From Armillaria gallica (lineage: Eukaryota > Basidiomycota > Agaricomycetes > Agaricales > Physalacriaceae): a DNA stretch of 64,000 bases. This document shows, in pieces, positions 22,387 through 34,665 of the stretch. The notes below the pieces were generated by a model. That model ran no database searches. It had not been told where the DNA came from and worked only from the letters and a program-made list of their open reading frames with translations. How positions within the stretch are numbered: position 1 is the first letter of the stretch; the number at the start of each line of letters is the position of its first letter. The stretch lies in the NCBI GenBank assembly GCA_037576215.1, contig JBANDB010000004.1, positions 4,588,001 through 4,652,000 of the forward strand. The letters run 5' to 3'. The position numbers were made by a program, and so were the translations under genes.

Positions 22387-24807
22387 CTGCGGTGATATCT
22401 CTAGATAAAGACCCATATACATGTTCGTGTTGGTAATCTCCTGTATGTACAGTCTACTGACTTAGCAGTAAAATGATTGTTGATACCGTCGACTTTTTGA
22501 CGGTCATGTGCCTGTTTTTCTCATTCGACCTTCCACCTGTTTACCTTCATCTGTCGTTGGTTCCACCATAGCTGTCCTGTCCCCATTGTTGGAATGCAAA
22601 GCGTCGCGCATCACAGTGCAGCTGGCATCGGGATCTTCAGCAATGCCATCTTTCTAGTACTGAATCTGTCGCAGGCTGATACCTTTGACAAGCGATTACG
22701 GGGATGAACTGCACTTTGAGACTCTTCTACCTGTCGCAAATAAGCCCATGATAACTATCATTTGGTTGGCTGGAACTCCTAAGCATTAAGGCTGCGTTGC
22801 TGCTGCCATCAATGGCCTTTAGGGCGCCTGATATCCTTTTATATAGATCTCGTACCCATTTTCCTAGTTTATCAGTATGCAATCTCCAACCATATTCACC
22901 CGGAAACAAACGTGTCGTTGCGCATCGACTCGCAGATGTACAACTTGATCGTGGCCGTGTCACGCCAGCGTCGCGACCTGCTCTTTATTGCAGTGTGTCT
23001 CCCTTCCGATATGTAAGTAACCGGATAACACCAGTGTTCTAAGACTGGGTTCCCATCATGCCCTTTGTTTCTGGGTCAGCGTGTCAGTCCTCTCTGTCAG
23101 ATGGTTTCGATGGCATATACTGACGAGTTGTTTAATTTCTTTCTTCCGTACCACCGACCCTTCTTCAAACCGGAGAACGCGACTTGAATGTCGCAAGTTG
23201 GGTTGACGTTGTCTGTCCACTGTCCAGTGATGGCAAGCCATGACATACCTTTTACCCACAATGTCCTTCAGGCAAATGAAACCATCAGCTTCTCCCCAAA
23301 CTCTCCGGTCAACCGCAAGCCCATTCCCACTCTACATCGGTATCCGTGATGGTAGTTGCAGCCTGTCATCATAGCTGGAGACCGTTTAGTTGGTGTTGAA
23401 ATCGCCCATGGCCATCGTAACCAGTGTCTACTAGGATAGCGGAGCAAGGGCACCTAACCAAATGATATATCAAAGACTGTTCGATATACACAGTCATGAT
23501 ACTTAGCCGAAGTGGGCCATTGCAAGCATGGCAGGTACGAGTCCGAAGTCTCGGACGGTAGTGGACAGAGGCGAGAAAGTTGCGCACTTTTTCAAAGACA
23601 TGACATTGACTTGGATTACTGTTAAGATCCCACTTGGAATGATTCAAACCTACAGTAGTAGTCTTGTCCGACCTGGCCAACTTGGGAGAAATGTTGCTTC
23701 AGGATATAGAGAAACTAAGACTCAATTCTCTTGCCTTTGCTCTTTTTCAATTCGCGATGTAGCATTCGTGGCATTTGAAACCACCACCACAAACACCAAC
23801 ATCACCCAACTTTATTGGCACGGAAGGTATTGCAAAACCAGGCTCATTGGTATATGACTGTATACGACCTCAGTATTCGCTGAACCATCTAAAGACTAAC
23901 AGTACTTCTGTCCTTTGATCAAATCCGCTGCCCTTTCCGCAACTGCATACACCGGCGCATGAATATGCCCAGTTGGTGTCGGGCGGGGTTGGCAGCGGCG
24001 GGGTCGTCAGTGCTCGTGTTGCTGTCATCTTAGCGTCGTCCATCACATATTGGGGAGTAGAATCGATGTCCAGATGGACGCTGTCATTGCTTGGATGTCG
24101 AGAGCACAATCTTGCTCCTGCCCTCCTGCTCGCACCGTTCCACCCTCGTACACCCTCCCCAGCACGATCCCCTTCCACTGCACCCATACCATGCCTCCCT
24201 CTATAACCTTCCAATGCTCTCAGACCCTCCCCGACCCTCTCGTTGTCGTTGTCGCTGTTCTGGCTGTCGTCATCGTCATCGTCGTGGTGGGGACTACGTT
24301 CTGGGTGCCTCCCGCCGTGAGATGGGGTCCGATTTTGAATTGCCAGCAATATCACAGGCTCTTGACATGCCAGTAGTGTGTGCCAAACGGCGATTGAGGC
24401 CGATGTGCATGCGAGGGATACAAGATGCGCCGCGGCAGGTTATGGGGGTCGTATCGGGGCAGTGCTAGGCTGGAAGGGATCGCGTCGTAAACGGGCAGTG
24501 TGGTAGTCGCATCTGGCACTGTTGAGGGGTCGGCAGGTAATATGGCGTCGCGCAAGGGCGGCTACTGGAGTCGCTAGATGAGCTAAAAGTATCTATAATG
24601 GACCGATATTAATGAAATCGATGAAACATACCTTTAATTTTGGGCATCGATGCCGAGCCGAGTAGTGTTGCACGCGAAAAATGTTGCGAAAGAGTGGGAC
24701 ACTAGTCTCTCGTAGACAGACAATGATACAGACCTATTGATGGAAGGGAGGGACGGTCTGTATGTAGTCTGTTGCTTAATCGGGCCATCTGCCTTGCAAC
24801 CCAGTTA
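22387..24807. other. Intergenic DNA, unresolved ORFs only
   Basis: Short frames on both strands (22797-23042, 23528-23857, 23870-24355, 24091-24468) show no recognisable motif and overlap one another. Around 24235-24295 there is a GTC/GTT-rich simple-sequence run, which encodes a Val-rich stretch on plus and a Thr- or Asp-rich stretch on minus and inflates both ORFs. One or more diverged genes may be present, but none can be supported. Confidence 0.35.
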
Positions 24808-25050
24808 CTGTACTATTACGACCGTATCTTCATGGGTTATTTTTTTGTGTTACGCACTTCACAGAACCACATCTTCATTATGATGTCATATACCTTAATA
24901 GGCAGTCCGGCATGAGCCGGACCCAAAAAAATCACTATATTGAGTAATTTGAGGCACCAAAAGGGCCTGTTACGCGTTATGATGTTCAAAGATCTTCATA
25001 TTACGAGGCCGTGTTACGCGTTATGTGAATATCCGGTCGTAATAGTACAG
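24808..25050. mobile_element. 243-bp MITE with 17-bp TIRs and TA duplication
   Basis: Perfect 17-base terminal inverted repeats, CTGTACTATTACGACCG at 24808-24824 and its complement at 25034-25050, flanked on both sides by TA (24806-24807 and 25051-25052). There is no coding capacity. Internally the motif GTTACGCGTTATG is repeated (about 24969 and 25012) with a weaker copy near 24849. TA duplication and size fit a Tc1/mariner-type non-autonomous element. Confidence 0.8.
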
Positions 25051-25052
25051 TA

Positions 25053-26871
25053 TTACTAATTTGATGGAAAGCCGGCAGCGCGTAACTGAATTACTCACGG
25101 CCTTGGGACGCGTTTGAAGGCTATATAATGCTATGAATTCACGATATAGCGTCTATTATGGCATAAAATGAATTTAGTATCAAGGGAAAGGTGTACATGC
25201 ATTATTTTCTGTCCAGATGCGCTGACCGGCTTGGAATCGGCACTCTAAACTTGCCGCCGGTATCCTCAAATGCGATTCGCTTTGGCGCGGTGCCGATGGA
25301 CGGCAATCAAATTATGTCATGCTTTGTAATAACATGGTTGCAAGCCGGTTTACCGCCGGATACACTGGGTTCCCACGCCAACTTACCTGCCATTGCCTTT
25401 TCGGAATTGATAGCGTATTTCATTTCTTTTGGCTTTGCCTTGAGTCTCAGAAATTTCATACTCTTTGTAGCTTTGTGTTTAAGTACTATGAGCCATATTG
25501 AGCTCACCAAAAATTTGAAAAATATGCATCTCTTGAGTTATGAATGAAACAATGTTTTCTATACGTGCTTTGTCAGTGAACTTACCTGCCACCGGTCGAA
25601 TCGGTCTGAAACTTACATGCCATTCCCTTCATTTTTGTCTTTGCACCTATTCCTCATGGCTCATTTGCTCCTAATACTATTCTATGATATATTGTATATA
25701 TAAACTGTAGGATTCACAATTTTTTGACCTGTTTTCGAGCATGTACAATGAATATTTTGTACCTACTTTTCTCCCTTTTTTTGGTTTTTCTTTCTTATGT
25801 CTCTTGATACTCTTTTCGAGGGCACAAGCTATTTGCATCATATGCATACATTGGAACACAGCTTATGGGTGCTGTATTCTCAGCAGTTTGGTATAATTTG
25901 TATGCTCAACATTCATTTCAAGCCCTTAAGATCATGAGAAATTGATACAATCTCAGGTGTGTGCAGCACAGAAAAATAACATGGAATGGATACATCTACA
26001 AAATAATGATAGCTTTAGCACACTAATGAATGGGCGAGAGCTTTCTGGATTTTTCTTTTCTCTTTCTTTTTTCTTCTAAATTTTGGTGGAAACACCCAGT
26101 GTAATGGGTGGAAAACCAACCCCCCCACATTCAACAATAGACTAGTGGGACATGGGCATAGAGTCTAGACAGCATAACAAAGATTACCATTGGGGATGCA
26201 GCAAAAGCTACATGAGTGGTCACATGATACCATGGCATTTGAAGTTCTGAATCCTTAAAAACAGATCAACAAAAGTGCACAATCTGAGCTCCAGTTAAAG
26301 AGTACATGTTGTAAAATAGGCAGGAATACCAGGCTTAGCGAATGGCGAATGCATGGATAGAAGCCTTAGCGAAGGGCAATCATTTGTTTGATGCTGCTAT
26401 TTTCCAAGTGAAACTGTTACTATAAAAGGTGTGTTATTTGTCACTATTGAATTCTAAAGTAAAACTTAAAATGCAGGGTTCAGGTTCAAAATGTAGCATA
26501 AAAGAATGAATCCTTGTAAACTCGGACTCATAATATCAATGCACTGGTCTTACAGTCAACAGGTTGATATATCAACTGCATATGGGTATCCCATACTGCC
26601 TCCACTGCTCAAATCCTGGTTCTCCACCCTTGTCTGAAGATGAGCTCTCCTGACTGCATGCCTCCTTTCAATTTGTCCTAAAAATGCAATGGGCCTGTCC
26701 CACCATCTGCCTATAAATGCTGCCACTTCTGAGATCAAAACTGATCACTGAACATCTTCTACCAAATGTCTTCACTCTAGACTTCCCCTATAGATCAACA
26801 ATCATTGAACTGATGATGCTGAATACAATCATGGTAGCAGAACTTGTCACGTTGACGAGGCTGGTGATGGG
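25053..26871. other. A/T-rich intergenic DNA left of the nest
   Basis: No gene recognised. The motif ACACCCAGTG at 26092-26118 matches 17005-17031 at 24 of 27 positions. The sequence continues at 54064 once the nested elements are removed. Confidence 0.4.
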
Positions 26872-27078
26872 TGTTGGGATTTGCAACTTCAAGCTTATGC
26901 CAGAAGATTCCTGAACATTCAGCTTACTCATTTATCATGATACTTGGATATTTTTAAGTACTTTAGTAGAATATTCTAGATACATTTTGTAGTATTTAAG
27001 GAGCTCATTCCAAGCTCTAGTAGCTAACAATTCAGTATTATTACCTACTGCAAGCCTCCCACTGCTATAATTACAACA
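26872..27078 (+). repeat. Element 5 5' LTR (207 bp)
   Basis: TGTTGGGATTTG to TTACAACA, nearly identical to 53857-54063. It contains no CpG dinucleotide. Confidence 0.9.
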
Positions 27079-27090
27079 GGTTATGGGCCC
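27079..27090 (+). promoter_or_regulatory. Element 5 PBS, half-tRNA iMet type
   Basis: GGTTATGGGCCC immediately follows the LTR. It is complementary to the anticodon stem-loop of initiator tRNA-Met (CAT anticodon, GGGCYCATAACC), not to a tRNA 3' end. Internal tRNA-iMet priming is established for Drosophila copia and yeast Ty5. Confidence 0.65.
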
Positions 27091-27178
27091 CAAGCCCCAG
27101 TAAAAGTCTCATCTTGCACACTCATTCTCTTTCAGACCACCCAAGCTGGCTTTCTAGCCACACATTGATCACCAGAAG

Positions 27179-27555
27179 TGTTAGGCCCAGACTCAGGAAT
27201 AACAAACAAGGTGACCAAAGGCTGTCTTGCATTTAGACAATCACCTGAGGTACTATTGAGTTTGCTACAGCAAGGTGGTATAACATTTAGACTCTCAGTG
27301 AGTGATAAGAGTAAAGTCTGGTATATATAAACTTAGCTCAAAGCTGGAGATACTACAGTGAGAGCTATCCTACTTATATACTGAATGCAGTAACTAATAA
27401 TAGATCTGTCAATCTGTCAAAGTCAGATGGAAGTCTGTTTGTTTCTACATGTTGCAGCAGTTGTGCTGAAGTCATTTGGTTTAGCACTGGTAACTGCATG
27501 TATGCTGAGGTGCCAAGATGAGATAAGATAAGATGAAAATGGAAAAATTATAACA
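27179..27555 (-). repeat. Element 4 3' LTR
   Basis: 377 bp, TGTTAGGCC to TATAACA on the plus strand, followed by TTACCCCCTTG, the complement of the polypurine tract. It has an AGATAAGATAAG tandem near its right end, which is the start of U3. Confidence 0.92.
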
Positions 27556-27590
27556 TTACCCCCTTGTTAAGGCAGGCATCCTGACTGCTA

Positions 27591-29585
27591 TTAAGGCTCA
27601 TCATCTTCTGAGTCATTTCGTGCATTGTTCCAATATTCTTCTGGAAGATCATGCCATACCTCATGATCTAGGTCCTTTACCCACTTCTGTTTTCCATCTT
27701 GTCATTGTGCAAGATAGAAAAGAGAGCTGTCCTTGTACTTGAAGTCGAGGATCATGGTGACATGCTTGTTTTTGTCTTTTGTTACAATTTTGGGTACATT
27801 GACTCATCGTGTGTGACTGACTTTGTCTTTGTATTCCTTGATTGCTTCCTGTGCATTGCCCATTTCCTCGTCCCTGACCCAGGAGTTGTGTTCTCATGTC
27901 CACCCCTTCCACTTGACAAAGTAGTCAATGACCTTTTGTGACTTCTGTCCTCACTTGCTGCATATTGTTTGTGGTCACGAGTTGAGGACTTCTTCAATTT
28001 CATATTCTTCTTTGTCTTTGATGAGGTTGGGTGGAGGGGGTGGTGGCAGTTCCTGATTAGGAAAGGCCAGTGGTGTGTACGGAGTCAGCAGCTTCTTGTT
28101 GAATTGTGGGTGGATTTTCCAGTGAGGCGGTAGCTTGAGCTTGTAGGTGGAAGCACTGGCTTTTTCTAGAATCATGAAGGGTCCGACGTGTTTATCGTCG
28201 AGCATCTTCTTGGGTTGCAGGAGGTGAAGGTTTGTGGTGTTGAGCCACATGTGATTGCCTACTTGATAGTCATGAGTGGTGTGCTTCTTTTTGTCATACT
28301 GGACCTTCATTCTTCCAACAGCTTCTTCAAGTGCCTTCTGGGTTTCAGCGTGAATGCTTATCATGTTCTTGACGAAGTCTTCAGCAGTGGGGTTTGCGAA
28401 TGGAGATGATCTTGGGGAGTCAGGAAGAGTTCATGGATTCTGCCCATAGAGTACCATGAAGGGACTCTTTCCTGTCACACTGTGGATTCGATTGTTGTGG
28501 GCAAATTCTGTGAGTGGGAGCTAGTCACTCCAGTCGGTCTGTCAGTGGTTTACAAAGATGCAAAGGTATTTCTCAACCTCCTGATTGACTCACTCTGTCT
28601 GTCCATCAGTCTAAGGGTGGAAGGCCGTTGATGTGTTAGGAGTGATGTCAAGCATCTGATAGAGCTCCTTCATGAATTTTGACACGAACTGCAGGCCACA
28701 GTCAGAGATGACCACTTGGGGCATTCCGTGGCATGCATAGACGTGGTCCTAGAGTATCTGAGCCCATCCTTCTGTGGAAAGTTCCATATTGCAGGTGACT
28801 GGTATAATGGCCTTGGAGAATCGATTGATGATCATGAGGATCACATCATGGCTGTTTGACTCAGGGAGACCAGTGATCATGTCGACTGAGATATGGGTCC
28901 TCGGGCAGACGGGTACTGCATTCGGGTAGAGCGGGGCAGCTTTAGTCTGGGTGCTCGTCTTGGTGTGCTGGCATGTTTTGCATCCTTTGATGTATGCTTT
29001 GACATCCTTCTTTATCTTGGGCCACCAGTATTCCCAGAGGATCAGCTCTTTCGTCTTCTCAATTCCCAGGTGCCCAGCCATGATGTGATTGTGGAACTGG
29101 GAGATGATCTTACCATGGAGGGCATGTTTCCTTGGAATGTAGATATGTCCATCGTATTGGAGAAGTCCGCCTTGGTGGGAGACCCCTCACTCGTGGCTGA
29201 GGGATGTCACAATGCCTTCATCCCACAACTCCTCTTGTCAGGTTGCCTCTTCGATTTTTTGATGTACTTCGCTGGTAATCAGCATCACAAGTGCCCTGAA
29301 GTGCACAGGTTGGAGGATGACAAGGTCCTTGTTGTCATCCTTACCCTGGTCATAGTCATTGCATCTGGAGAGGAGGTCAGCCTTCTTGTTGAGGGAGCCA
29401 GGCTTGTGTCGTAGTATGAAGTGGTATTCGGCAAGCTCAGTGACCTAGCAGGCCTGTCATTGGTTTAGCTTCTGTGGTAGTCAGAAATACTGGAGGTTTT
29501 GATGGTCTGTCCAGATTTCTATGTCCTTGGCGGTGCCCATGAGATAGTGGCACCATTCCAAGAGCACTAGCATGATGGCCAGCAG
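27591..29585 (-). pseudogene. Element 4 pol 3' part: RNase H end, integrase, chromodomain, extra C-terminus
   Basis: Downstream half of the split pol. From the high-coordinate end: the RNase H tail (TAKDIEIWTDHQNLQYF, about 29490-29545), integrase zinc segment (HIMAGHLGIEKTKEL and CKTCQHTK, about 28960-29080), DDE core (SVDMITG; VVISDCG; EESVNQE after a stop) and a chromodomain (DYFVKWKGW then EHNSWVRDEEMGNAQ, about 27825-27925). Past the chromodomain the frame goes on for about 65 codons to TAA at 27591-27593, with FKYKDSSLFYLAQ and QDGKQKWVKDLDHEVWH. Elements 2 and 3 lack this tail. Several TGA and TAG stops are present. Confidence 0.82.
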
Positions 29586-29933
29586 TGTTATGTCCGAACT
29601 CAGGAATAACAGACAAGGCGTCTAACAGGTTCTGTCTCTCACTTTGGACAGGCTGATAGAACCGTGGCGTCTGCTACAGCGAGGCAGTATAACACTTAGA
29701 TTCTCGGCAAGCGATAGGAATAAAGTTCGGGGTGGTATAAACTTAGCTTGAAGCTAGGGTACATGGCCGAGAGCTGTGTTACTTATATACGATATTCGGG
29801 AATCTAATAATAGCACTGTCCTGCGGCTTCTTGAGAAGTTCTGGGGTTACGACGTTGGGGTTGGGGCCGATGTGCCGAGGGGCCGAGATGCCGGATAAGA
29901 TAAGATAAGGAAAAAAGTCGAAAAGTCATAACA
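29586..29933 (-). repeat. Element 3 3' LTR
   Basis: 348 bp, identical to 37474-37821 except for three CpG-to-CpA changes. The pol stop codon TGA (29934-29936) and the polypurine tract abut it directly. Confidence 0.95.
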
Positions 29934-32900
29934 TCACCCCCTCATCAAGGCAGGCGTCCCGACTGCCCGTATGGCTCTGTGGCGTGTTTCAAAGTCTATG
30001 ATTGCTTCTTGTGCATGTTCCATTTCCTCCTCCCTGACCCAAGAATTGTGTTCCCGTGTCCACCCCTTCCATTTGATGAAGTAATCATGGGTTGTTCTAG
30101 ATTTTTGGCCCCTTCATCCTCTAATTTGGTGTGGGCGGATGTCTAGTACCTCTTCGACTTCGAACTCTTCCTCATCATCAATTAGGTCTGGTGGTGGTGG
30201 TGGCTGCAGTTCTTGATTAGGGAAGCTCGGTGGAGAGTAAGGAGTTAATAGCTTCTCATTGAAGCGCGGGTGAATCTTCCAGTGTGGTGGAAGCTTCAGC
30301 TTGTATGCGCTTGTGCCCGCCTTTTCGAGGATGAGAAACGGGCCGACGCGCTTGTCGTCGAGCTTTTTCTTTGGCCGGGGTAGGTGTAGATTTGTTGCAT
30401 CAAGCCAGACACGGTCGCCGATAGAGTAGGGATGGGCATTTCTTTTGCCTTTGTCGTATTGCTTCTTCATTCTTTCGGCCGCTTCCTGGAGTGCTTTCTG
30501 AGTCTCTGCATGTATCTCATTTATCCTTTTCGCAAAGTCCTTCGCGGCTGGGTTTGCGAACGGGCTGGGCCATTGCGAGTCCGGTATCGTTCTGGGGTGG
30601 CGTCCATAGAGCACCATGAAGGGGCTTTTCCCAGTTGCGCTATGCACCCTGTTATTGTGGGTGAATTCGGCCAGCGGCAGCCAGTCACTCCAATCTGTTT
30701 GTCGGTGGTTCACGAAAATTCGGGGATATTTGATGATTTCTTGGTTGACCCGTTCCGTTTGTCCATCCGTCTGGGGGTGAAAGGCTGTTGACGCGTTTGG
30801 CGTAATGTCGAGTAGTCTATATAGCTCCTTCATGAACTTTGATACAAACTGGGGACCCCTGTCCGAAATGACCACTTGGGGCATGCCATGGCGCGCATAT
30901 ACGTGATCCCAGAGGAGACAGGCCCACCCCTCCGTGGAGAGCTCTATGTTGCATGCGATTGGGATAATCGCCTTGGAGAACCTATCGACAATCACAAGCA
31001 TAGCGTCATGTCCGTTGGAGTCTGGTAACCCTGTGACCATGTCGACGGATATGTGTGTCCATGGTCCAAGGGGTATCTCATTCGGGTGTAAGGGGGCAGC
31101 CTTGGCGTGTGTGTCTGTCTTGGTTCGCTGACAAGTTTCACAGCCTTTCACATAGGCCTCGACGTCCTTTTTCAATTTTGGCCACCAATAGTCGCGGAGC
31201 ACTAGCTCCTTGGTCTTCTCTATTCCTGGGTGGCCGGCAGTGATATGGTCGTGATATTGGGAGATAATCGTTCCCCGTAGCGTCTTCTTGCGAGGGACGT
31301 AGATCCTTCCATCGTAATAGAGGAGGCCCCCCTGTCAGGATATCCCTCGTTCATGGGCTAAGGAGGTTGCAATCCCTTCATCCCAGAGCCTTTCTTGCCG
31401 TGTTACCTCTTCAACCGCCCGTTGCGTTTCTGTCGTCGTGGGTAGGATGAGGGCTCGGAAGTGTGCCGTGTCGAGGACTATGATTTCCTCATTATCTTTT
31501 GACCCTTGGTCGTGATCGCTTCGTCGAGAAAGAAGGTCGGCTTTTACGTTTTGGGCCCCTGGTCTGTGGAAAAGCTTGAAGTGATATTCGGCCAACTCTG
31601 TGACCCAGCGCGCTTGTCGTCGATTCAGCTTCTGTGGAAGGCGGAAATATTGGAGATTCTGGTGATCTGTCCAGATTTCTACGTCGTGCACGGCGCCCAT
31701 GAGGTAGTGGCGCCATTCGGAGAGGGCTAGCATGATAGCTAGTAGCTCTTTATCGTATATCTCGTAATTTCGTTCCGTCGCGCTGAGTGATTTGGACATG
31801 AATGCTACTGGGCGCCAAATGCCCTCCTGCCGTTGACTAAGGACGGCGCCCACCGCTCCTTCGCTGGCGTCCGCCTCGACTCGGAAGGGGTCGTCGTTGT
31901 TTGGGATGGCTAAGATTACGTCTTCGGCCATCCTTCACTTTAACTCGTCAAATGCTTTCTGCTGTTCCACTCCCCACCTCCATTCGGCATTACCTGTGAG
32001 CTGCGTAAGTGGGCGGACTACCTTGGAGTACATTTTGATGAACTTTCGATAGAAGTTCGTGAACCCGAGGAAGGACTGCAATTCCTTCTTCTTTTTGGGG
32101 GCCGGCCATTCAGCGATACCAGCTATCTTAACTGGGTCCATTCGAATGGAGTCTTTGCTGATAATGACCCCCAAGTACTCGGTTTCGAGTACTTCGAATT
32201 CGCACTTCTCAGCCTTGAGGAAGAGTTTGTTTTCGCGGAGGCGTTGTAGGACGCGCCGTACAATTTGCCGGTGTTCCCCGAGGGTTTCGGAGAAGATTAG
32301 GATGTCGTCAAGGTAGATGGTGACCTTGCCTTCTGCAATTAGGTCCTTGAATATGTTGTTCATCATCCACTGAAATGTGGCGGGCGAGTTAGTGAGTCCG
32401 AAGAACATCATGGTGGGTTCGTAGAGCCCTCGGTTGGTGTGGAAAGCGGCTTTCTCTTCATCTCCTTCTCGGATTCGGACATTATTATATCCCCAACGGA
32501 CGTCAAGTTTCATGAAGTACTTAGCACCGCGTAGTTTGTCAATGAGTTCGGAGATAAGGGGTAGGGGATACTGGTTCTTAATGGTCATTTCGTTAAGTTT
32601 CCGGTAATCTTGCACAGGTCGTAGCGTTCCGTCCTTCTTTTTCACAAAGAAGAAGGGAGAAGCGAAGGGGGACTTGGACGGGCAGATACGGCCTGACTCC
32701 AAGTTCTCATCAAGGAACTGGTCCAATTGCTCTTGTTCGTTCCTATTCAAGGGGTAGACCTTGCAGTCTAGCGTCGATTTAGCATTTGGGATGAGCTCTA
32801 TCGCATGATCCCATGGCTTTCGCTCAGGCAGTTCGTCAAAGTTTTCCTTGGCGAATAGGTCACGGTAGGAGCGATAGTGTTCGGGTACGAGTTCTTCAAA

Positions 32901-34665
32901 GGTTTGCCTTGGCCGATCAGAGTTGGCCTTGGCTGCGAGGTCGTTAGCATGGTGCATGGCTCGGACGATTAATTCTTCTTCCATGCGTACTGCAAGAATG
33001 GTTTCTCCTTCCTCAAGCTCTTCATCCCATCGGTCCTCTGGGTCAGCGTCGGGGAGTTTGAGGGGACTCTGTACGCACTGACAGCGTCCGAAAATTATAC
33101 TCCCCGTTTTCCAGTTGACGACGGGGTTATGGCGTTTGAGCCAGTCGTGTCCTAAGTAGATGTCTCGTTTCCCTAGGTTCGTAACGGCTAGGTCGATTTG
33201 TTCGCAGTGGTCTCCAATGGTGAGACACAGTTCTACGAATTCAGTTACATCCTCATCCGCATTTCGGGAACCATCCGCGTTATATACGGGGATGGGTACC
33301 CGAACCTTCTTGGTGTCTAACCCGTGCTCTTGAACGTAGGCACGGTTGATCGCACTGCCAGTGCATCCACTGTCTACCAACGCCTTGGTGGCGAGGATTT
33401 TTCGTCCTGTGCATGGTTCTACGGTAACCGGGATCATCAGGTCGCTGGTTCCCCCTGTATGTAGCGGATAGGCTCTTGTAGCTCATACATTCGTTCTCGT
33501 GCCAGTTCCCATTCGTCGGCTCGGAGTTGAGTTATCAGTTCGTCAGTTACTTCCCCGGTACGTTCGCGGTGTACCCAGGAGTATAGGCGGGAGCGAGCCC
33601 CGATGCCCGTGAGCGCCCCCCGTATATATCATAGTGTCCAGTCAACGCCAAAGGGTTTCATCCATCCCGCGGGCTCAGGTGTCCTAACCTTGGGCCCTTC
33701 GGCCGTTTCTAGGATGGGCAAGGGGGCGGCAGGGGGCCCAACTGGACCTCCTTTGGCCTTCCATTGCCGATAAGAGGTGTCATCCTCTTCGTCGGGAATT
33801 TCCTCGAGTTCTACCGAATGCCTCCTCTTTACCGCCTGGGCACTAGCGGAGTCCCCCTGTTCATCGGCCACGCGGTATTCCGTCGGATCTATTTCCGAGG
33901 AGTCGCGTCTTGATCCTTCGCGGACGAGGTGGGAGTTATGTACCCCAGAGGTGGTGCATGGTCCTTGAGCACCGGTCCCGACTTTAACTCTTGAGTCGGC
34001 GTTACCCACTACCTCTGGCTCGTCCGAGCGCTCGGGGCTCAACGGCCCCTCGTCTTTACCTGTAAATGTCTGGGGCTGTTGCCCTGCACGGCCTACCCTC
34101 AAAGAAGGAGGCGGCGGTGCGTTGCCTGCTCTCCCCCAGTTTCCGTCCTGGGGGTTCACTTCGTCTGAGGTTCGGGTTGCTTTGTCGGTCAGCGAGGAGA
34201 CCTCGCATTCTGCCCCATCCGATCGGGGTACGTCTCGAGCGTTGGGACGTTGCTGGGTCCCCGTCGTTATGATGGGTATCATCATGGTGGACGATGTTTC
34301 GTTCGATCCTTTCACTTGCGATAAGCTACTCGGCGAACACTTAGCCGGTTGTCGTATCCTGGGGACGGCGGCCCCAGTTCCTAGATCTAAATCGTTAGTT
34401 AACTCTACAAGTGGTTCGTATCGGTTAGTTGATTCTGTAACTGGGCGCGGGGTAGAAATGTGAAAACGTGGGCGCATAGGTCGTGTATTGTCTGTATTTT
34501 TTGAAGTCGCGTAAGTAAGTACCGCCCCCTCACGTGGGGGACGGGGTATAGCCGAATGCATGATAGGTAAATCGTCAATATTCGAATTGGTAGTACAAGT
34601 AGAGATCAAAGGGCACGCACCAGATTGAGCCTTGGTCGTCGGAGGCGAATCGGAACCTCGACGAC
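29934..34665 (-). pseudogene. Element 3 pol: linker, protease, RT, RNase H, integrase, chromodomain
   Basis: Nearly complete Pol in the -1 frame relative to gag. Linker 33629-34665 is Pro/Ser/Thr-rich with AQAVKRRHSVELEEIPDEED (about 33780-33845). Protease has LVDSGCTGSAIN (about 33350-33390). RT is about 32000-32790, with [20 protein letters not shown] and YLDDILIF near 32300. RNase H is about 31400-31930. Integrase has its zinc segment at about 31130-31260 (HDHITAGHPGIEKTKEL; CETCQRTK), then SVDMVTG, VVISDRGPQ and DGQTERVNQE (about 30750-31060). The chromodomain is at about 29995-30090 (YFIKWKGWTREHNSW). TGA stops at 33626, 31932, 31332 and 30111 and a one-base loss in a G run near 33450 inactivate it. 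The final TGA overlaps the polypurine tract. Confidence 0.92.

Noticed and set aside
22797..23042. ORF with NLQPYSPGNKRVVAHRLADV, which looks protein-like
   Set aside because: No family could be named, it is short, and the opposite strand is also open; evidence is too weak for a gene call.
24050..24376. Possible single-pass membrane protein with a Val-rich helix
   Set aside because: The helix is encoded by a GTC/GTT simple-sequence run and overlaps equally long frames on the other strand; no splice sites or family support.
26821..26871. TGGTAGCAGAAC near 26832 as a plant-type PBS of another copia element
   Set aside because: No matching LTR upstream could be paired with anything right of 54063; a 12-base match alone is not enough.
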